Of a DNA stretch of 64,000 bases, positions 26,515 to 35,483 are shown in pieces. Source of the DNA: Yeosuana aromativorans. Lineage in GTDB: Bacteria; Bacteroidota; Bacteroidia; Flavobacteriales; Flavobacteriaceae. The notes under the pieces were generated by a model. The model had not been told where the DNA came from. It worked only from the letters and a program-made list of their open reading frames with translations, and searched no databases. Made by a program: the position numbers and the translations under genes. The stretch's first letter is position 1. Each line of letters begins with the position of its first letter. The stretch is from contig NZ_BMNR01000004.1 in the NCBI RefSeq assembly GCF_014646655.1, positions 1 through 64,000 of the forward strand, read 5' to 3'.

Positions 26515-26842
26515 TTGATTTGGGTTATTTTGATGGTTCAAATATATATACACATAAAGCCTTGCACACAAAAAATTAGTTGTAACCATGCGGATTTTCG
26601 ATGATTAGAGATAGTACATATTTTTATCGATAAACAGATAAAACGTTGCTTTTTAAGGTTCAAATACTCTCAAAATGCATTTCACCGATAAATAATTTTA
26701 TTTAAAAGGAAAAATCAATAAAAAAAGCGCCCTGTTTAACCATAAAAAACATGCTTTTCATCCTTAAATAAAATTTATATTAAGGCCTTAACCTTTGTAT
26801 TTTGAACATACATACTATCTTTGCCAAAAAAGAAAGTAACCA
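26515..26842. other. Intergenic region between small secreted gene and dapD
   Basis: A very A+T-rich spacer of 328 bases with divergent genes at its ends. Besides the dapD promoter I see only short repeats of the word ATCGATAAA / CGATAAATAA near 26628 and 26685, and no plausible ORF over 20 codons with coding character. Confidence 0.5.
26794..26823 (+). promoter_or_regulatory. Promoter of dapD
   Basis: TATCTTTG at 26816-26823 matches the -7 consensus, with TTTG at 26794-26797 spaced by 18 bases. The start codon lies 19 bases downstream. Confidence 0.68.
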
Positions 26843-27658
26843 ATGACACAATTACAACAAATCATAGAAAAAGCTTGGGATGACAGAACCCTTTTAAAAG
26901 AAGACGAAACAACCAACGCTATTAGAGAAGTTATTTCGTTAATAGATTCTGGAAAATTGAGGGTTGCAGAACCAATTGCTGATGGTTGGCAGGTTAACGA
27001 ATGGGTAAAAAAAGCGGTGGTTTTATATTTCCCTATACAAAACATGGAAACTATTGAAGTAGGCCCATTTGAATTTCATGATAAAATACCTTTGAAAACC
27101 GGGTATAAAGAAAAAGGCATCCGTGTAGTACCACATGCTGTTGCAAGACATGGTGCTTATATTTCAAAAGGTACTATTTTAATGCCTAGTTATGTGAATA
27201 TTGGTGCGTATGTAGATGAAGGCACCATGGTTGACACTTGGGCTACCGTGGGTAGTTGTGCTCAAATTGGCAAAAACGTGCATTTATCAGGTGGTGTTGG
27301 TATTGGTGGTGTATTGGAACCTTTACAAGCTGCTCCTGTTATTATAGAAGACAATGCTTTTATTGGTTCACGTTGTATTGTAGTTGAAGGTGTTCGCGTG
27401 GAAACCGAAGCTGTTTTGGGTGCTAATGTGGTTTTAACCATGAGTACCAAAATTATTGATGTCACAGGAAAGACACCTGTAGAATATAAAGGTCGGGTTC
27501 CAGCTCGTTCTGTAGTGATTCCAGGAAGTTACACCAAAACATTTGCAGCAGGGGACTATCAAGTGCCTTGTGCATTGATTATTGGAAAACGCAAAGAAAG
27601 TACCGATAAGAAGACCTCGTTAAACAACGCACTTCGTGAAAACGATGTGGCTGTTTAG
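26843..27658 (+). CDS. dapD: Tetrahydrodipicolinate N-succinyltransferase
   Basis: Succinylates tetrahydrodipicolinate in the lysine/diaminopimelate pathway that also feeds peptidoglycan. The protein has 271 residues, normal length. The N-terminal helical part is followed by a left-handed beta-helix with hexapeptide repeats: RHGAYISKGTILMPSYVNIG, GTMVDTWATVGSCAQIGKNV, GGVGIGGVLEPLQ, FIGSRCIVVEGV. LysA for the last step of the same pathway lies about 32 kb away. It has its own promoter. Confidence 0.96.
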   Translation: MTQLQQIIEKAWDDRTLLKEDETTNAIREVISLIDSGKLRVAEPIADGWQVNEWVKKAVVLYFPIQNMETIEVGPFEFHDKIPLKTGYKEKGIRVVPHAVARHGAYISKGTILMPSYVNIGAYVDEGTMVDTWATVGSCAQIGKNVHLSGGVGIGGVLEPLQAAPVIIEDNAFIGSRCIVVEGVRVETEAVLGANVVLTMSTKIIDVTGKTPVEYKGRVPARSVVIPGSYTKTFAAGDYQVPCALIIGKRKESTDKKTSLNNALRENDVAV

Positions 27659-27700
27659 TTTTAAGTTTTCACATTTATAAAGTAATAAAACACTGTATCA

Positions 27701-28822
27701 ATGCGCATTTGTATCACTCGTTCAGAAAAACATGCTTACTCCGAAACTTTCATACGTGACCAGATTGCAGGTTTTTCTGAACTAGCTGATGTTTTCACAA
27801 TCCATAGCGGACGTTTTCCTGAGAGACAAGAAGATGGGACACTATTAAGCCCAAAAGCTTTTTGGATACTTCACAAAGTGATAAAAACGTTCGTTGGCAG
27901 AAATAATTTTTTTAGTAATTATGGTGTAAAAAAATACCTGCACAATAATTCAATTGATGTGGTTTTGGCTAATTATGGAATATCGGCCTCACATATGGTG
28001 CCTGTTTGCAAGGCCTTAAACATTCCTTTACTTGTTATTTTTCACGGTCATGACGCAACAAACAAAAAAACACTGCATAAATACAAAAAGAAATACAACA
28101 AGCTTTTTGATTATGCCGCTTCAGTAATTGTTGTTTCAGAGGAAATGAAAAAAGGATTGATGAAAATTGGAGCACCAGAAGAAAAAATAAGAGTCGTTCC
28201 ATGTGGTGTAGACATCACGAAATTTCAACCAGAAACTAACATAAAGAAAAAGAAAAACTTTCTTGCTGTTGGTAGATTCACTGCTAAAAAGGGACCTCTT
28301 TATACCATTCGTGCATTTCATCAAGTTTTTCAAAAATTCCCAGACGCCACACTTACTATGGTTGGTAAACAAAACGGACTTTATGACGAGTGTGTAAAAT
28401 TAATAGCTGATCTTGGCATGCAGAATTCCGTTATTTTCACTGGTGTTTTAAATCAAACTGAAATTTCCAGTTTAATGCAATCTTCATTGGCATTTGTTCA
28501 ACATTCGGTTACTGCACCTAATGGAGACATGGAAGGTACACCGGTTAGCATTATGGAAGCCAGTGCTTCTGGATTACCTATTATTAGCACTCTTCATGGT
28601 GGAATTAAAGATGCCGTTATTCATAATGAAACAGGTTATTTAGTTGAAGAGACCAATTATAAGGATATGGCCAATTATATGATAAAACTTTTTGAAAACC
28701 CTGAAACGGCTGAAAAACTTGGTTTAAATGGTCGGGAGCATATCGAGAAAAATTATCATCAAAAAAAGCAAATTACTAAGCTTTATAATTTGGCCAAAGA
28801 AGCTATTGAAGATAAGAAATAG
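27701..28822 (+). CDS. Glycosyltransferase family 4 protein
   Basis: A 373-residue GT-B enzyme. The N-terminal Rossmann domain is followed by the C-terminal GT4 signature: FLAVGRFTAKKGPLYTIRAF, then GDMEGTPVSIMEASASGLPI with the conserved EX7E pattern, and HGGIKDAVIHNETGYLVEE. Such enzymes add sugars to LPS, O-antigen or exopolysaccharide at the cytoplasmic face. The acceptor is unknown. Close to the other glycosyltransferases and the WaaP-like kinase, so an LPS role is likely. It meets the next gene end to end with no gap. Confidence 0.88.
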   Translation: MRICITRSEKHAYSETFIRDQIAGFSELADVFTIHSGRFPERQEDGTLLSPKAFWILHKVIKTFVGRNNFFSNYGVKKYLHNNSIDVVLANYGISASHMVPVCKALNIPLLVIFHGHDATNKKTLHKYKKKYNKLFDYAASVIVVSEEMKKGLMKIGAPEEKIRVVPCGVDITKFQPETNIKKKKNFLAVGRFTAKKGPLYTIRAFHQVFQKFPDATLTMVGKQNGLYDECVKLIADLGMQNSVIFTGVLNQTEISSLMQSSLAFVQHSVTAPNGDMEGTPVSIMEASASGLPIISTLHGGIKDAVIHNETGYLVEETNYKDMANYMIKLFENPETAEKLGLNGREHIEKNYHQKKQITKLYNLAKEAIEDKK

Positions 28823-29659
28823 TTATTTTTTGACTATACCATAATCCGTCCACTTCTTTTTTTCGTTTTTTGTGGCTGCCCGTATCTCTAAATTTTTATT
28901 TATGGATTCTGGCGTTTTATAACCTCGTTTGTGGTCCAAATGAACACAAATGGCACTGTATCTAATTTGCTTGGATTTAATACCCAAATTAAATAAACGC
29001 TCACCAAGTTCTCTATCTTGCCCACCGTATTGCATGCGTTCATCAAAACCATTAACAGCAACAATATCTTGCTTCCAACCTGAAGCATTATGGCCATTCC
29101 AACTAGCATTGGTTGGTGTTAAAGCATTCAACAGTTCAGACTTCAAGCCTTTTGAAGTCAATTTGTTATTTTTAAATGACCGCTTTAAACCATTATCTGA
29201 TAACCACTTTAAATCAAAACAGTTTCCTGATAAAATATCCTCTTTATTTATCTTTAATGAAATATCCATTGGCAACATAAAATAACCGCCAGATAAAAAA
29301 TAACCCTTTTGTTTATATTGGTTGTGGACTTCAAGAAAATCGGCTCTCGGGATGCAATCGCCATCACTCATCACAATATAATCGGCTTTGCAGGCCTCAA
29401 TCGCTTTATTTAAAATCCTGGATTTTTGAAAACCCTCATCTTCCTGCCATACATGGTTGATATCCAAAATACCCTTGGCTTTAAAATCTTCAATCAGTTC
29501 TTTTGTTTTTGGCCCAGAACCATCATCGGCAATAACAATTTCAAAATTCTTAAACGATTGACAACTGTAGCCCCAAAGAACTTTTTCAAGCCAAGCTTCG
29601 GCATTATACGTGCTAATTATGACAGATATATCAGGCATTTTTGTCTTGTGGAAATCCAT
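28823..29659 (-). CDS. Glycosyltransferase family 2 protein with galactosyltransferase-like C-terminus
   Basis: A 278-residue GT-A enzyme. The nucleotide-sugar domain opens ISVIISTYNAEAWLEKVL and has IVIADDGSGPKTKEL and the DXD-type motif YIVMSDGDCIPR. The C-terminal region NGFDERMQYGGQDRELGERL matches the galactosyltransferase C-terminal domain, with the acidic ED-like motif. The start may be Met8 (29638). It converges with the GT4 gene and diverges from the next GT2 gene. Confidence 0.87.
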   Translation of the reverse strand: MDFHKTKMPDISVIISTYNAEAWLEKVLWGYSCQSFKNFEIVIADDGSGPKTKELIEDFKAKGILDINHVWQEDEGFQKSRILNKAIEACKADYIVMSDGDCIPRADFLEVHNQYKQKGYFLSGGYFMLPMDISLKINKEDILSGNCFDLKWLSDNGLKRSFKNNKLTSKGLKSELLNALTPTNASWNGHNASGWKQDIVAVNGFDERMQYGGQDRELGERLFNLGIKSKQIRYSAICVHLDHKRGYKTPESINKNLEIRAATKNEKKKWTDYGIVKK

Positions 29660-29721
29660 TATAAATATTTGGGCAAATTATGAAAAGTAGTTCTAATACA
29701 AAAAATAAAAAACTAATACTT

Positions 29722-29729
29722 TATCTTTG
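29722..29729 (+). promoter_or_regulatory. Promoter -7 element of the LPS-core GT2 gene
   Basis: TATCTTTG, an exact match. The transcript start near 29736 lies after the first ATG of the frame (29680), which supports ATG 29776 as the real start. Confidence 0.62.
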
Positions 29730-29775
29730 CCGCTTATACATCGTTAAGCCTTTAAAAATAAACAAAATCCAATCA

Positions 29776-30534
29776 ATGATTAAACTTTCAGCAGTCATCA
29801 TCACCTATAACGAAGAAGAACATTTAGAAAAATGTTTAAGTTCCTTAGTTGGTGTAGCTGATGAAATTATTGTAGTGGACTCGTTTTCAACCGATAAAAC
29901 ACCAGAGATCTGTAAGCATTTCAATGTAACCTTTCATCAACACGCCTTTGAAGGCTATATTGAGCAAAAAAACTATGCGATTTCCTTGGCTAACCATAAT
30001 TATATTTTATCGCTTGATGGTGATGAAGCCCTTTCAGAAACCCTAAAAACCAGCATTTTAAGTGTTAAGGCCAATTGGCAGTTAGATGGTTACTATTGCA
30101 ACAGACTGAACAACTATTGTGGACAATGGATTAAACACTCTGATTGGTATCCAGATAAAAAATTAAGACTATTTAAAAAAGGAAGTGGTGAGTGGAAAGG
30201 CATCAATCCGCATGATACCTACACGTTGAAAAAAGGACTTACATCTGGCAAATTAAAAGGCGATTTACTGCATTGGATTTATAGGGATTATTCTGAACAC
30301 AATTTGAAAATTGAAAAATTCTCAACCATTGCCGCCCATGCCTATTATAAACTAGGGAAAAAATCGTCTATCTGGAAAATCTTATACAGACCGACCTGGG
30401 CTTTTTTTAAAGCGTATTTTTTAAGATTGGGGTTTTTAGATGGATTGAATGGATGGGTTATTTGTGTTCAAACCTATAATGTGACGTTTTTAAAATACGT
30501 AAAACTTTATAGACTTTGGAACCCAAAGGCTTAA
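29776..30534 (+). CDS. Glycosyltransferase family 2, WaaE/KdtX-like
   Basis: A 252-residue GT2 enzyme. It opens MIKLSAVIITYNEEEHLEKC, then EIIVVDSFSTDKTPEIC, and has the DXD motif SLDGDEALSE and a KLRLFKKGSGEWKG segment found in LPS-core beta-glucosyl/heptosyl transferases of the WaaE/KdtX group. The C-terminal WAFFKAYFLRLGFLDG region is the usual amphipathic membrane-contact helix. I use ATG 29776 because the longer frame reads through the promoter. One base separates its end from the WaaP-like gene on the other strand. Confidence 0.87.
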   Translation: MIKLSAVIITYNEEEHLEKCLSSLVGVADEIIVVDSFSTDKTPEICKHFNVTFHQHAFEGYIEQKNYAISLANHNYILSLDGDEALSETLKTSILSVKANWQLDGYYCNRLNNYCGQWIKHSDWYPDKKLRLFKKGSGEWKGINPHDTYTLKKGLTSGKLKGDLLHWIYRDYSEHNLKIEKFSTIAAHAYYKLGKKSSIWKILYRPTWAFFKAYFLRLGFLDGLNGWVICVQTYNVTFLKYVKLYRLWNPKA

Positions 30535-30535
30535 T

Positions 30536-31294
30536 TTACTTTTTCCCTAAAAGTTTCTTTTTCAATCGCTTTTTTCGATGAAATTTCTCCTGAAACGCTT
30601 CTGTTTCTTGCCACATCAAATCAAATATCGCATTGTAATCCTCACCGGAGCATTTGGCATATTCATCACTCATAACGGCAACCATGGATTTATGAATGGT
30701 CAATCGTGAGAAATTTTTAATCCGGGTTTCAAAATCCATTGGGCCAAAATGCATTCTGTTTAAATCTACTAAATAAAATTTATAACCCCCATTATCAATC
30801 TTTATCAATGTGTTTCCAGGAGAGTGATCCAAAAAATGAATATTCTTTTGGTGTAAACTATAGGTAAACCTTGTAAACGCTCTTAAAATAGCCTCGTGAT
30901 TTGGAATGTTAAAATCTTTGGTGAGTTCCCTGTAGGTCATATCACAATCCAAATGTTCGCTCACATAAAAACTCTTACCAAACAGAAAAGGACTTGTGTA
31001 TTCAAAATATGCTATGGGTTTGGGGGTTCCAACACCTAATTCCATCAATTTATTGGCATATTCAAAAGACCGTTCAGCCTTGCTTTTTCTAAAAAACCTA
31101 TAAACAATCTTGTTAATGGCATTGGGAGTTTTAAAGGCTTTAATGTTCAATTTTAATCCATTGACTTTTATGATTTTAATAACGTTTCTATCGCCTACGC
31201 CTCCTTCTAAACTATCAAAATCATGAATAATGTTATTCAATTTCAATTTGAAATTATCATCTAACTCTTCATTAAAAACTTTTGTTTCCTTCAT
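30536..31294 (-). CDS. WaaP/Kdo-kinase-like LPS kinase
   Basis: A 252-residue protein-kinase-fold enzyme of the lipopolysaccharide-kinase family, which phosphorylates Kdo or heptose in the LPS core. The catalytic loop is HFLDHSPGNTLI, the metal loop is YLVDLNRMHFG, and the N-lobe lysine is in LNIKAFKTPN. It ends with a basic tail (KFHRKKRLKKKLLGKK). Together with the two GT2 genes and the GT4 gene it makes an LPS-assembly group, though the genes lie on alternating strands. Confidence 0.83.
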   Translation of the reverse strand: MKETKVFNEELDDNFKLKLNNIIHDFDSLEGGVGDRNVIKIIKVNGLKLNIKAFKTPNAINKIVYRFFRKSKAERSFEYANKLMELGVGTPKPIAYFEYTSPFLFGKSFYVSEHLDCDMTYRELTKDFNIPNHEAILRAFTRFTYSLHQKNIHFLDHSPGNTLIKIDNGGYKFYLVDLNRMHFGPMDFETRIKNFSRLTIHKSMVAVMSDEYAKCSGEDYNAIFDLMWQETEAFQEKFHRKKRLKKKLLGKK

Positions 31295-31368
31295 TCAAAT
31301 AAATTCAACGTGCAAATTGCTTATTGATACAACCAGTATTTTAAGGCAATTCATTAAAATTTGTGTTG

Positions 31369-31376
31369 TAAATTTG
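31369..31376 (+). promoter_or_regulatory. Promoter -7 element of the Sua5-type gene
   Basis: TAAATTTG, an exact match. It overlaps the first TTG-opened codons of the frame and so excludes that start; transcription would begin near 31383, before ATG 31391 and 31403. Confidence 0.55.
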
Positions 31377-31402
31377 TACCAAGCAAATATATGATTCAAA
31401 AA

Positions 31403-31963
31403 ATGAATGAGGAAATAAATAATGCATTACAAACCTTAAAAGCCGGTGGACTTATTCTTTTCCCTACAGATACGGTTTGGGGTATTGGCTGTGATGCTCA
31501 AAACAGCAATGCGATTGAACATATTTATAAATTAAAACAACGTCATGACAGCAAAGCTTTGATTTGTTTGGTTGCTGATGATCGCATGCTTAAAAAATAT
31601 GTCAAAAAAATCCCTGAAGCCGCTTTAAATATTATGGATGTTACCGATAAACCAACCACAATTATTTATGATGATGCTCAAAATTTGGCACCCAATTTAA
31701 TTGCTGAAGACGGCTCTATTGCCATACGAATTCCAGATGATGATTTTTGTTTTCAATTATTACGGCGTTTTAATGGCGCCATCGTTTCAACCTCGGCTAA
31801 TATCAGTGGTTTTCCAACACCAAAATCATTTAAAGAAATATCACAAGAGGTTTTAAAAGGTGTAGACTATGTTGTAAATTTGCACCACGAAAAAATTTGC
31901 AGCAAACCATCATCCATTATCAAGTTGGGTAATGGTGGACAAGTTAAGGTTATAAGGGCATAA
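31403..31963 (+). CDS. Threonylcarbamoyl-AMP synthase (Sua5/YrdC/YwlC)
   Basis: Makes threonylcarbamoyl-AMP for the t6A37 modification of ANN-decoding tRNAs. The 186-residue YrdC-type domain includes GGLILFPTDTVWGIGCDA, KLKQRHDSKALICL and SIAIRIPDDDFCF with IVSTSANISGFPTP near the C-terminus. Without the extra Sua5 C-terminal domain it is the short form. I chose MNEEINNALQTLKAGG as the family-like start; ATG 31391 is a possible alternative four codons earlier. Confidence 0.85.
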   Translation: MNEEINNALQTLKAGGLILFPTDTVWGIGCDAQNSNAIEHIYKLKQRHDSKALICLVADDRMLKKYVKKIPEAALNIMDVTDKPTTIIYDDAQNLAPNLIAEDGSIAIRIPDDDFCFQLLRRFNGAIVSTSANISGFPTPKSFKEISQEVLKGVDYVVNLHHEKICSKPSSIIKLGNGGQVKVIRA

Positions 31964-31981
31964 AAACTCAAATTTCAAGAA

Positions 31982-32014
31982 CCAAATTCCAATATAAGCT
32001 GGTTTGGAATTTGG
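31982..32014. repeat. Intergenic inverted repeat before cca
   Basis: CCAAATTCCAA (31982-31992) and TTGGAATTTGG (32004-32014) are perfect inverted arms around an 11-base loop. There is no T-run after it, so it is a weak terminator candidate; it may instead be a dispersed repeat or a protein site. The 72-base gap holds nothing else. Confidence 0.4.
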
Positions 32015-32038
32015 AATTTGATTATTGAAATTTAATTG

Positions 32039-33463
32039 ATGAATTACAAAGACGCTTTACAACATCCCATTTTTAAGATTATATCACAATCTTCCAAAGA
32101 ACTAGACCAAGAAAGCTATGTTATTGGTGGGTTTGTTAGGGATTTTATGTTGCAACGCGGACTGCCCAAAGATATTGATATCGTTACCGTTGGAGACGGT
32201 ATTAAACTAGCTAAACAGGTTTCTAGAAACCTTCCTGAAAAACCAAAGGTACAAGTCTTCAAAACGTATGGCACGGCCATGCTGCACCATGAGGGTACAG
32301 AAATAGAGTTTGTTGGTGCCAGAAAAGAATCCTACAGTGAAAACAGCAGAAACCCTGAAGTTGAAAACGGCACCCTTGAAGATGACCAAAACAGGCGTGA
32401 TTTTACTATAAACGCTTTGGCTTTAAACTTAAATAAAGACCATTTTGGTGAGTTGCTTGACCCTTTTAATGGAATTCAAGATTTGAAGAACAAAATCATT
32501 AGAACACCTTTAAATCCTGATATTACGTATAGTGACGACCCATTGCGTATGATGCGTGCCATCAGGTTTTCTACCCAATTGCAGTTTAATATTGAAGACA
32601 CTTCGTTAGAGGCAATTTCAAAAAATAGCCATAGAATTAAAATTATAACCAATGAGCGGATTGTTGTTGAACTCAACAAAATTCTGGAAAGCGAAAAACC
32701 GTCTGTTGGATTTATTTTACTTGAAAAAACAGGATTATTAGACTATATCTTACCAGAATTGACCGTCTTAAAAGGTATTGATGAAATTGAAGGACAGCGC
32801 CACAAAGATAATTTTTACCACACTCTTGAAGTGGTTGATAACATCTCGAAAAGTACCGATAATCTTTGGCTCCGTTGGGCTGCCTTGTTGCACGATATTG
32901 GGAAAGCACCTACCAAAAAATTCAATAAAAAAGTGGGCTGGACCTTTCATGGACATGAATTTGAAGGCTCAAAAATGGTGTATCATTTATTCAAACGCCT
33001 AAAAATGCCATTGAATGATTCCATGAAATTTGTCCAAAAAATGGTGTTTATGAGTTCCAGACCCATCGTATTGGCCAATGATGAAGTGACCGATTCTGCG
33101 GTAAGACGTCTCGTGTTTGATGCTGGTGATTATGTGGATGACTTAATGACGCTTTGTGAAGCCGATATCACTACAAAAAACCCTAAAAAATTCAATAAAT
33201 ACCATAACAATTTTAAAATTGTTAGAGAGAAAATCATTGAAGTTGAGGAGCGTGATCATATTAGAAATTTCCAACCACCTATTTCTGGCGAGGTCATTAT
33301 GGGAACCTTCAACTTAAAACCTTCAAAAGAAATTGGGATTATCAAAGAAGCCATAAAAGAAGCCATACTTGAAGGCGAAATTCCCAATGACTATGAGGCG
33401 GCCTATCAATTAATGCTGAAAGAGGGTAAACGGCTAGGTTTAATTGTCAATAACCACAATTGA
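32039..33463 (+). CDS. CCA tRNA nucleotidyltransferase with HD domain
   Basis: Adds or repairs the 3' CCA end of tRNAs. The 474 residues contain a class II nucleotidyltransferase head ([15 protein letters not shown] and the DxD in [13 protein letters not shown]), the [13 protein letters not shown] and [11 protein letters not shown] motifs, and a C-terminal HD phosphohydrolase domain ([10 protein letters not shown]). Neither tRNA in the window encodes CCA, so this enzyme is required. The frame opens on TTG at 32036; ATG 32039 is used. It is joined to the GNAT gene by a TGATG overlap. Confidence 0.92.
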   Translation: MNYKDALQHPIFKIISQSSKELDQESYVIGGFVRDFMLQRGLPKDIDIVTVGDGIKLAKQVSRNLPEKPKVQVFKTYGTAMLHHEGTEIEFVGARKESYSENSRNPEVENGTLEDDQNRRDFTINALALNLNKDHFGELLDPFNGIQDLKNKIIRTPLNPDITYSDDPLRMMRAIRFSTQLQFNIEDTSLEAISKNSHRIKIITNERIVVELNKILESEKPSVGFILLEKTGLLDYILPELTVLKGIDEIEGQRHKDNFYHTLEVVDNISKSTDNLWLRWAALLHDIGKAPTKKFNKKVGWTFHGHEFEGSKMVYHLFKRLKMPLNDSMKFVQKMVFMSSRPIVLANDEVTDSAVRRLVFDAGDYVDDLMTLCEADITTKNPKKFNKYHNNFKIVREKIIEVEERDHIRNFQPPISGEVIMGTFNLKPSKEIGIIKEAIKEAILEGEIPNDYEAAYQLMLKEGKRLGLIVNNHN

Positions 33464-33909
33464 TGAAACTCGTTAGAACAAATTCTGAAAATCCAGATTT
33501 TATCAATCTAGTTAAAGATTTGGATGCCTATTTAAAAGTGATTGATGGTGATGAGCATGCTTTTTACAAACAATATAACAATATAGATGTTTTAAAACAC
33601 ACAGTTGTAGCCTACCTAAATGAAAAACCTGTAGGTTGTGGCGCCTTTAAAAAATTTGACAAGGACTGTGTTGAAATAAAACGCATGTTTACTGATATTA
33701 CGGTCAGAGGAAAAGGTATCGCTACAAAAATATTAAGTGAATTGGAGATTTGGGCTTCAGAACTAAATTACAAATCTTGTATTTTAGAAACTGGCATTCG
33801 ACAAGTGGAAGCCGTAAATTTTTACAAAAAGAACCAGTACACAATAATCCCAAATTACGGACAATATATAAATATTTCAAATAGTTTATGTTTTAAAAAA
33901 ATGCTTTAA
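33463..33909 (+). CDS. GNAT-family N-acetyltransferase
   Basis: A 148-residue acetyltransferase of the GCN5 superfamily. The acetyl-CoA-binding motif A reads VEIKRMFTDITVRGKGIATK, with the usual R/Q-x-x-G-x-G/A pattern, and motif B is LETGIRQVEAVNFYKKNQY. Substrate is unknown. Its ATG overlaps the cca stop codon (TGATG), so translation is coupled. It is followed four bases later by the heme A synthase gene. Confidence 0.83.
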   Translation: MKLVRTNSENPDFINLVKDLDAYLKVIDGDEHAFYKQYNNIDVLKHTVVAYLNEKPVGCGAFKKFDKDCVEIKRMFTDITVRGKGIATKILSELEIWASELNYKSCILETGIRQVEAVNFYKKNQYTIIPNYGQYINISNSLCFKKML

Positions 33910-33913
33910 CAAT

Positions 33914-34930
33914 ATGAAAAAGGATAACAAAAAAGTCATTTATTGGCTATTGACAGGTTGTTTATTAATATTCATTATGGTTGTTGTTGGCGGCATTACA
34001 CGGCTCACACATTCTGGTTTGTCCATTTCAAATTACAAATTGATTTCCGGAGTCATTCCGCCCATGAACGACATCGAATGGCAACAAGCATTTGATTTGT
34101 ATAAACAATATCCTGAATATCAAAAACTCAACAATCACTTCAACCTTCAGGATTTTAAGGACATTTACTTTTGGGAATGGTTGCACCGTCTAATAGGTCG
34201 TCTTATAGGTTTGGTGTTTTTTATTCCGTTTTTATACTTTTTAATCACCAAACAACTTTCAAAACCAACCATCAAAAAAGCAGTTATTTTATTGGGGCTT
34301 GGAGCCTTTCAGGGGTTTATGGGTTGGTATATGGTAAAAAGCGGTTTGGTTGACAATCCAGATGTTAGCCATTACAGGTTAGCGGCCCATTTAATGACCG
34401 CATTTATCACCTTTGCTTACACCTTTTGGGTGGCACTGGATTTAATGTTTCCAACCAAAAAAGAGGTTAATATTGATTTCAGAAATTTAATACGTTGGGG
34501 ATTGGCCGTTTTATTGCTTCAAATTACCTATGGTGCTTTTGTGGCTGGCTTGGATGCTGGTTTTATACACAACCATTGGCCCATGATGAGCGAAGGCAAG
34601 TTTATGCACCCTACTGTTTATACAGAGCAACATCCATTTTATAAAAACCTTATTGAAGGGAAGAGCGGCGTTCAATTTGTGCACCGCATGATTGCCTATG
34701 TAGTTGTTATTTTTGTATTTGCCATTTGGTTTAAATCAAGAAAACTACAATTGACCACTTTACAATCAAAAGGTATAAACGCATTGCTGATTATGGTAGG
34801 CATCCAATTTTTACTGGGCGTATTCACCATTTTATTGCAAGTTCCGGTTTGGTTGGGAGTAGCTCATCAAGTGGGCGCTTTTTTCTTACTTAGCACTATG
34901 GTATTTACGTTGCACCGGTTTAGTAAATAA
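33914..34930 (+). CDS. ctaA: Heme A synthase (COX15/CtaA)
   Basis: Oxidises the C8 methyl of heme O to form heme A for cytochrome aa3-type oxidase. The 338 residues hold eight hydrophobic helices. The paired heme-ligand histidines lie in EWLHRLIGRLIG and QFVHRMIAYVVV, with further ones in NPDVSHYRLAAHLM and GVAHQVGAFF. The N-terminus has GGITRLTHSGLSI, typical of the eukaryote-like COX15 branch. Start is ATG 33914. Confidence 0.92.
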   Translation: MKKDNKKVIYWLLTGCLLIFIMVVVGGITRLTHSGLSISNYKLISGVIPPMNDIEWQQAFDLYKQYPEYQKLNNHFNLQDFKDIYFWEWLHRLIGRLIGLVFFIPFLYFLITKQLSKPTIKKAVILLGLGAFQGFMGWYMVKSGLVDNPDVSHYRLAAHLMTAFITFAYTFWVALDLMFPTKKEVNIDFRNLIRWGLAVLLLQITYGAFVAGLDAGFIHNHWPMMSEGKFMHPTVYTEQHPFYKNLIEGKSGVQFVHRMIAYVVVIFVFAIWFKSRKLQLTTLQSKGINALLIMVGIQFLLGVFTILLQVPVWLGVAHQVGAFFLLSTMVFTLHRFSK

Positions 34931-34942
34931 TTCAAAAAAACG

Positions 34943-34950
34943 TACATTTG
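34943..34950 (+). promoter_or_regulatory. Promoter -7 element of the PRiA4 ORF3-like gene
   Basis: TACATTTG, an exact match 17 bases before the start codon at 34968. Confidence 0.55.
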
Positions 34951-34967
34951 TAGCTTAATTCATTATT

Positions 34968-35480
34968 ATGATTTACAGGTTTAGGGTCATTCTTGACAAT
35001 GATACTGACGAAGATATTTTTCGTGATTTAGAGATCAGGGAAACCGATACTCTAGAAGATTTGCACAATATCATAACACAGTCTTTTGGTTTTGATGGAA
35101 CGGAAATGGCTTCCTTTTACATCAGTGACGACATGTGGAACCAAGGCGAGGAGATTTCGTTGTTTGACTTAAGCGAAGACGCCTCGGTGCGCTTAATGAA
35201 CGAGACGGCCATTAACAGTGTTGTTCATGAAATGCAGCCCAAACTAATTTATGTATATGACTTCTATAGTTTGTGGACCTTTTTTGTGGAATTGGCTGAA
35301 ATAGTTGATGAAACCGAAGGTGCTAGCTACCCAAACCTCATGTTTGTAAAAGGGCAAATTCCTGATACAGCTCCTGAAAAACTCTTTGAAGCTGAAACCT
35401 TTGATGAGTTCGATGAATTTGAAGATGACCTGGATATTGACGACTATGACAATTTGGATTTTGACGAAAACTGGAATTAA
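34968..35480 (+). CDS. Plasmid pRiA4b ORF3-like protein
   Basis: A 170-residue protein of the pRiA4b ORF-3/IS1096 passenger-like family. MIYRFRVILDNDTDEDIFRD and the YVYDFYSLWTFFVELAEI segment are the usual signatures. The last 30 residues are almost entirely Asp/Glu with Phe and Tyr. The name comes from a plasmid and a mobile element, but there is no transposase or repeat here, and it looks like a normal chromosomal resident. No function is known. It is co-directional with ctaA and convergent with the kinase-like gene. Confidence 0.78.
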   Translation: MIYRFRVILDNDTDEDIFRDLEIRETDTLEDLHNIITQSFGFDGTEMASFYISDDMWNQGEEISLFDLSEDASVRLMNETAINSVVHEMQPKLIYVYDFYSLWTFFVELAEIVDETEGASYPNLMFVKGQIPDTAPEKLFEAETFDEFDEFEDDLDIDDYDNLDFDENWN

Positions 35481-35483
35481 ATC

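Noticed and set aside
29680-29775. N-terminal extension of the WaaE-like glycosyltransferase
   Set aside because: It reads through the promoter -7 element at 29722-29729 and the family starts at MIKLSAVIITYNEEE.
34968-35480. Possible mobile-element remnant because the protein resembles IS1096/plasmid passenger proteins
   Set aside because: No transposase, terminal repeats or target duplications lie nearby and the gene has a normal promoter and base use.
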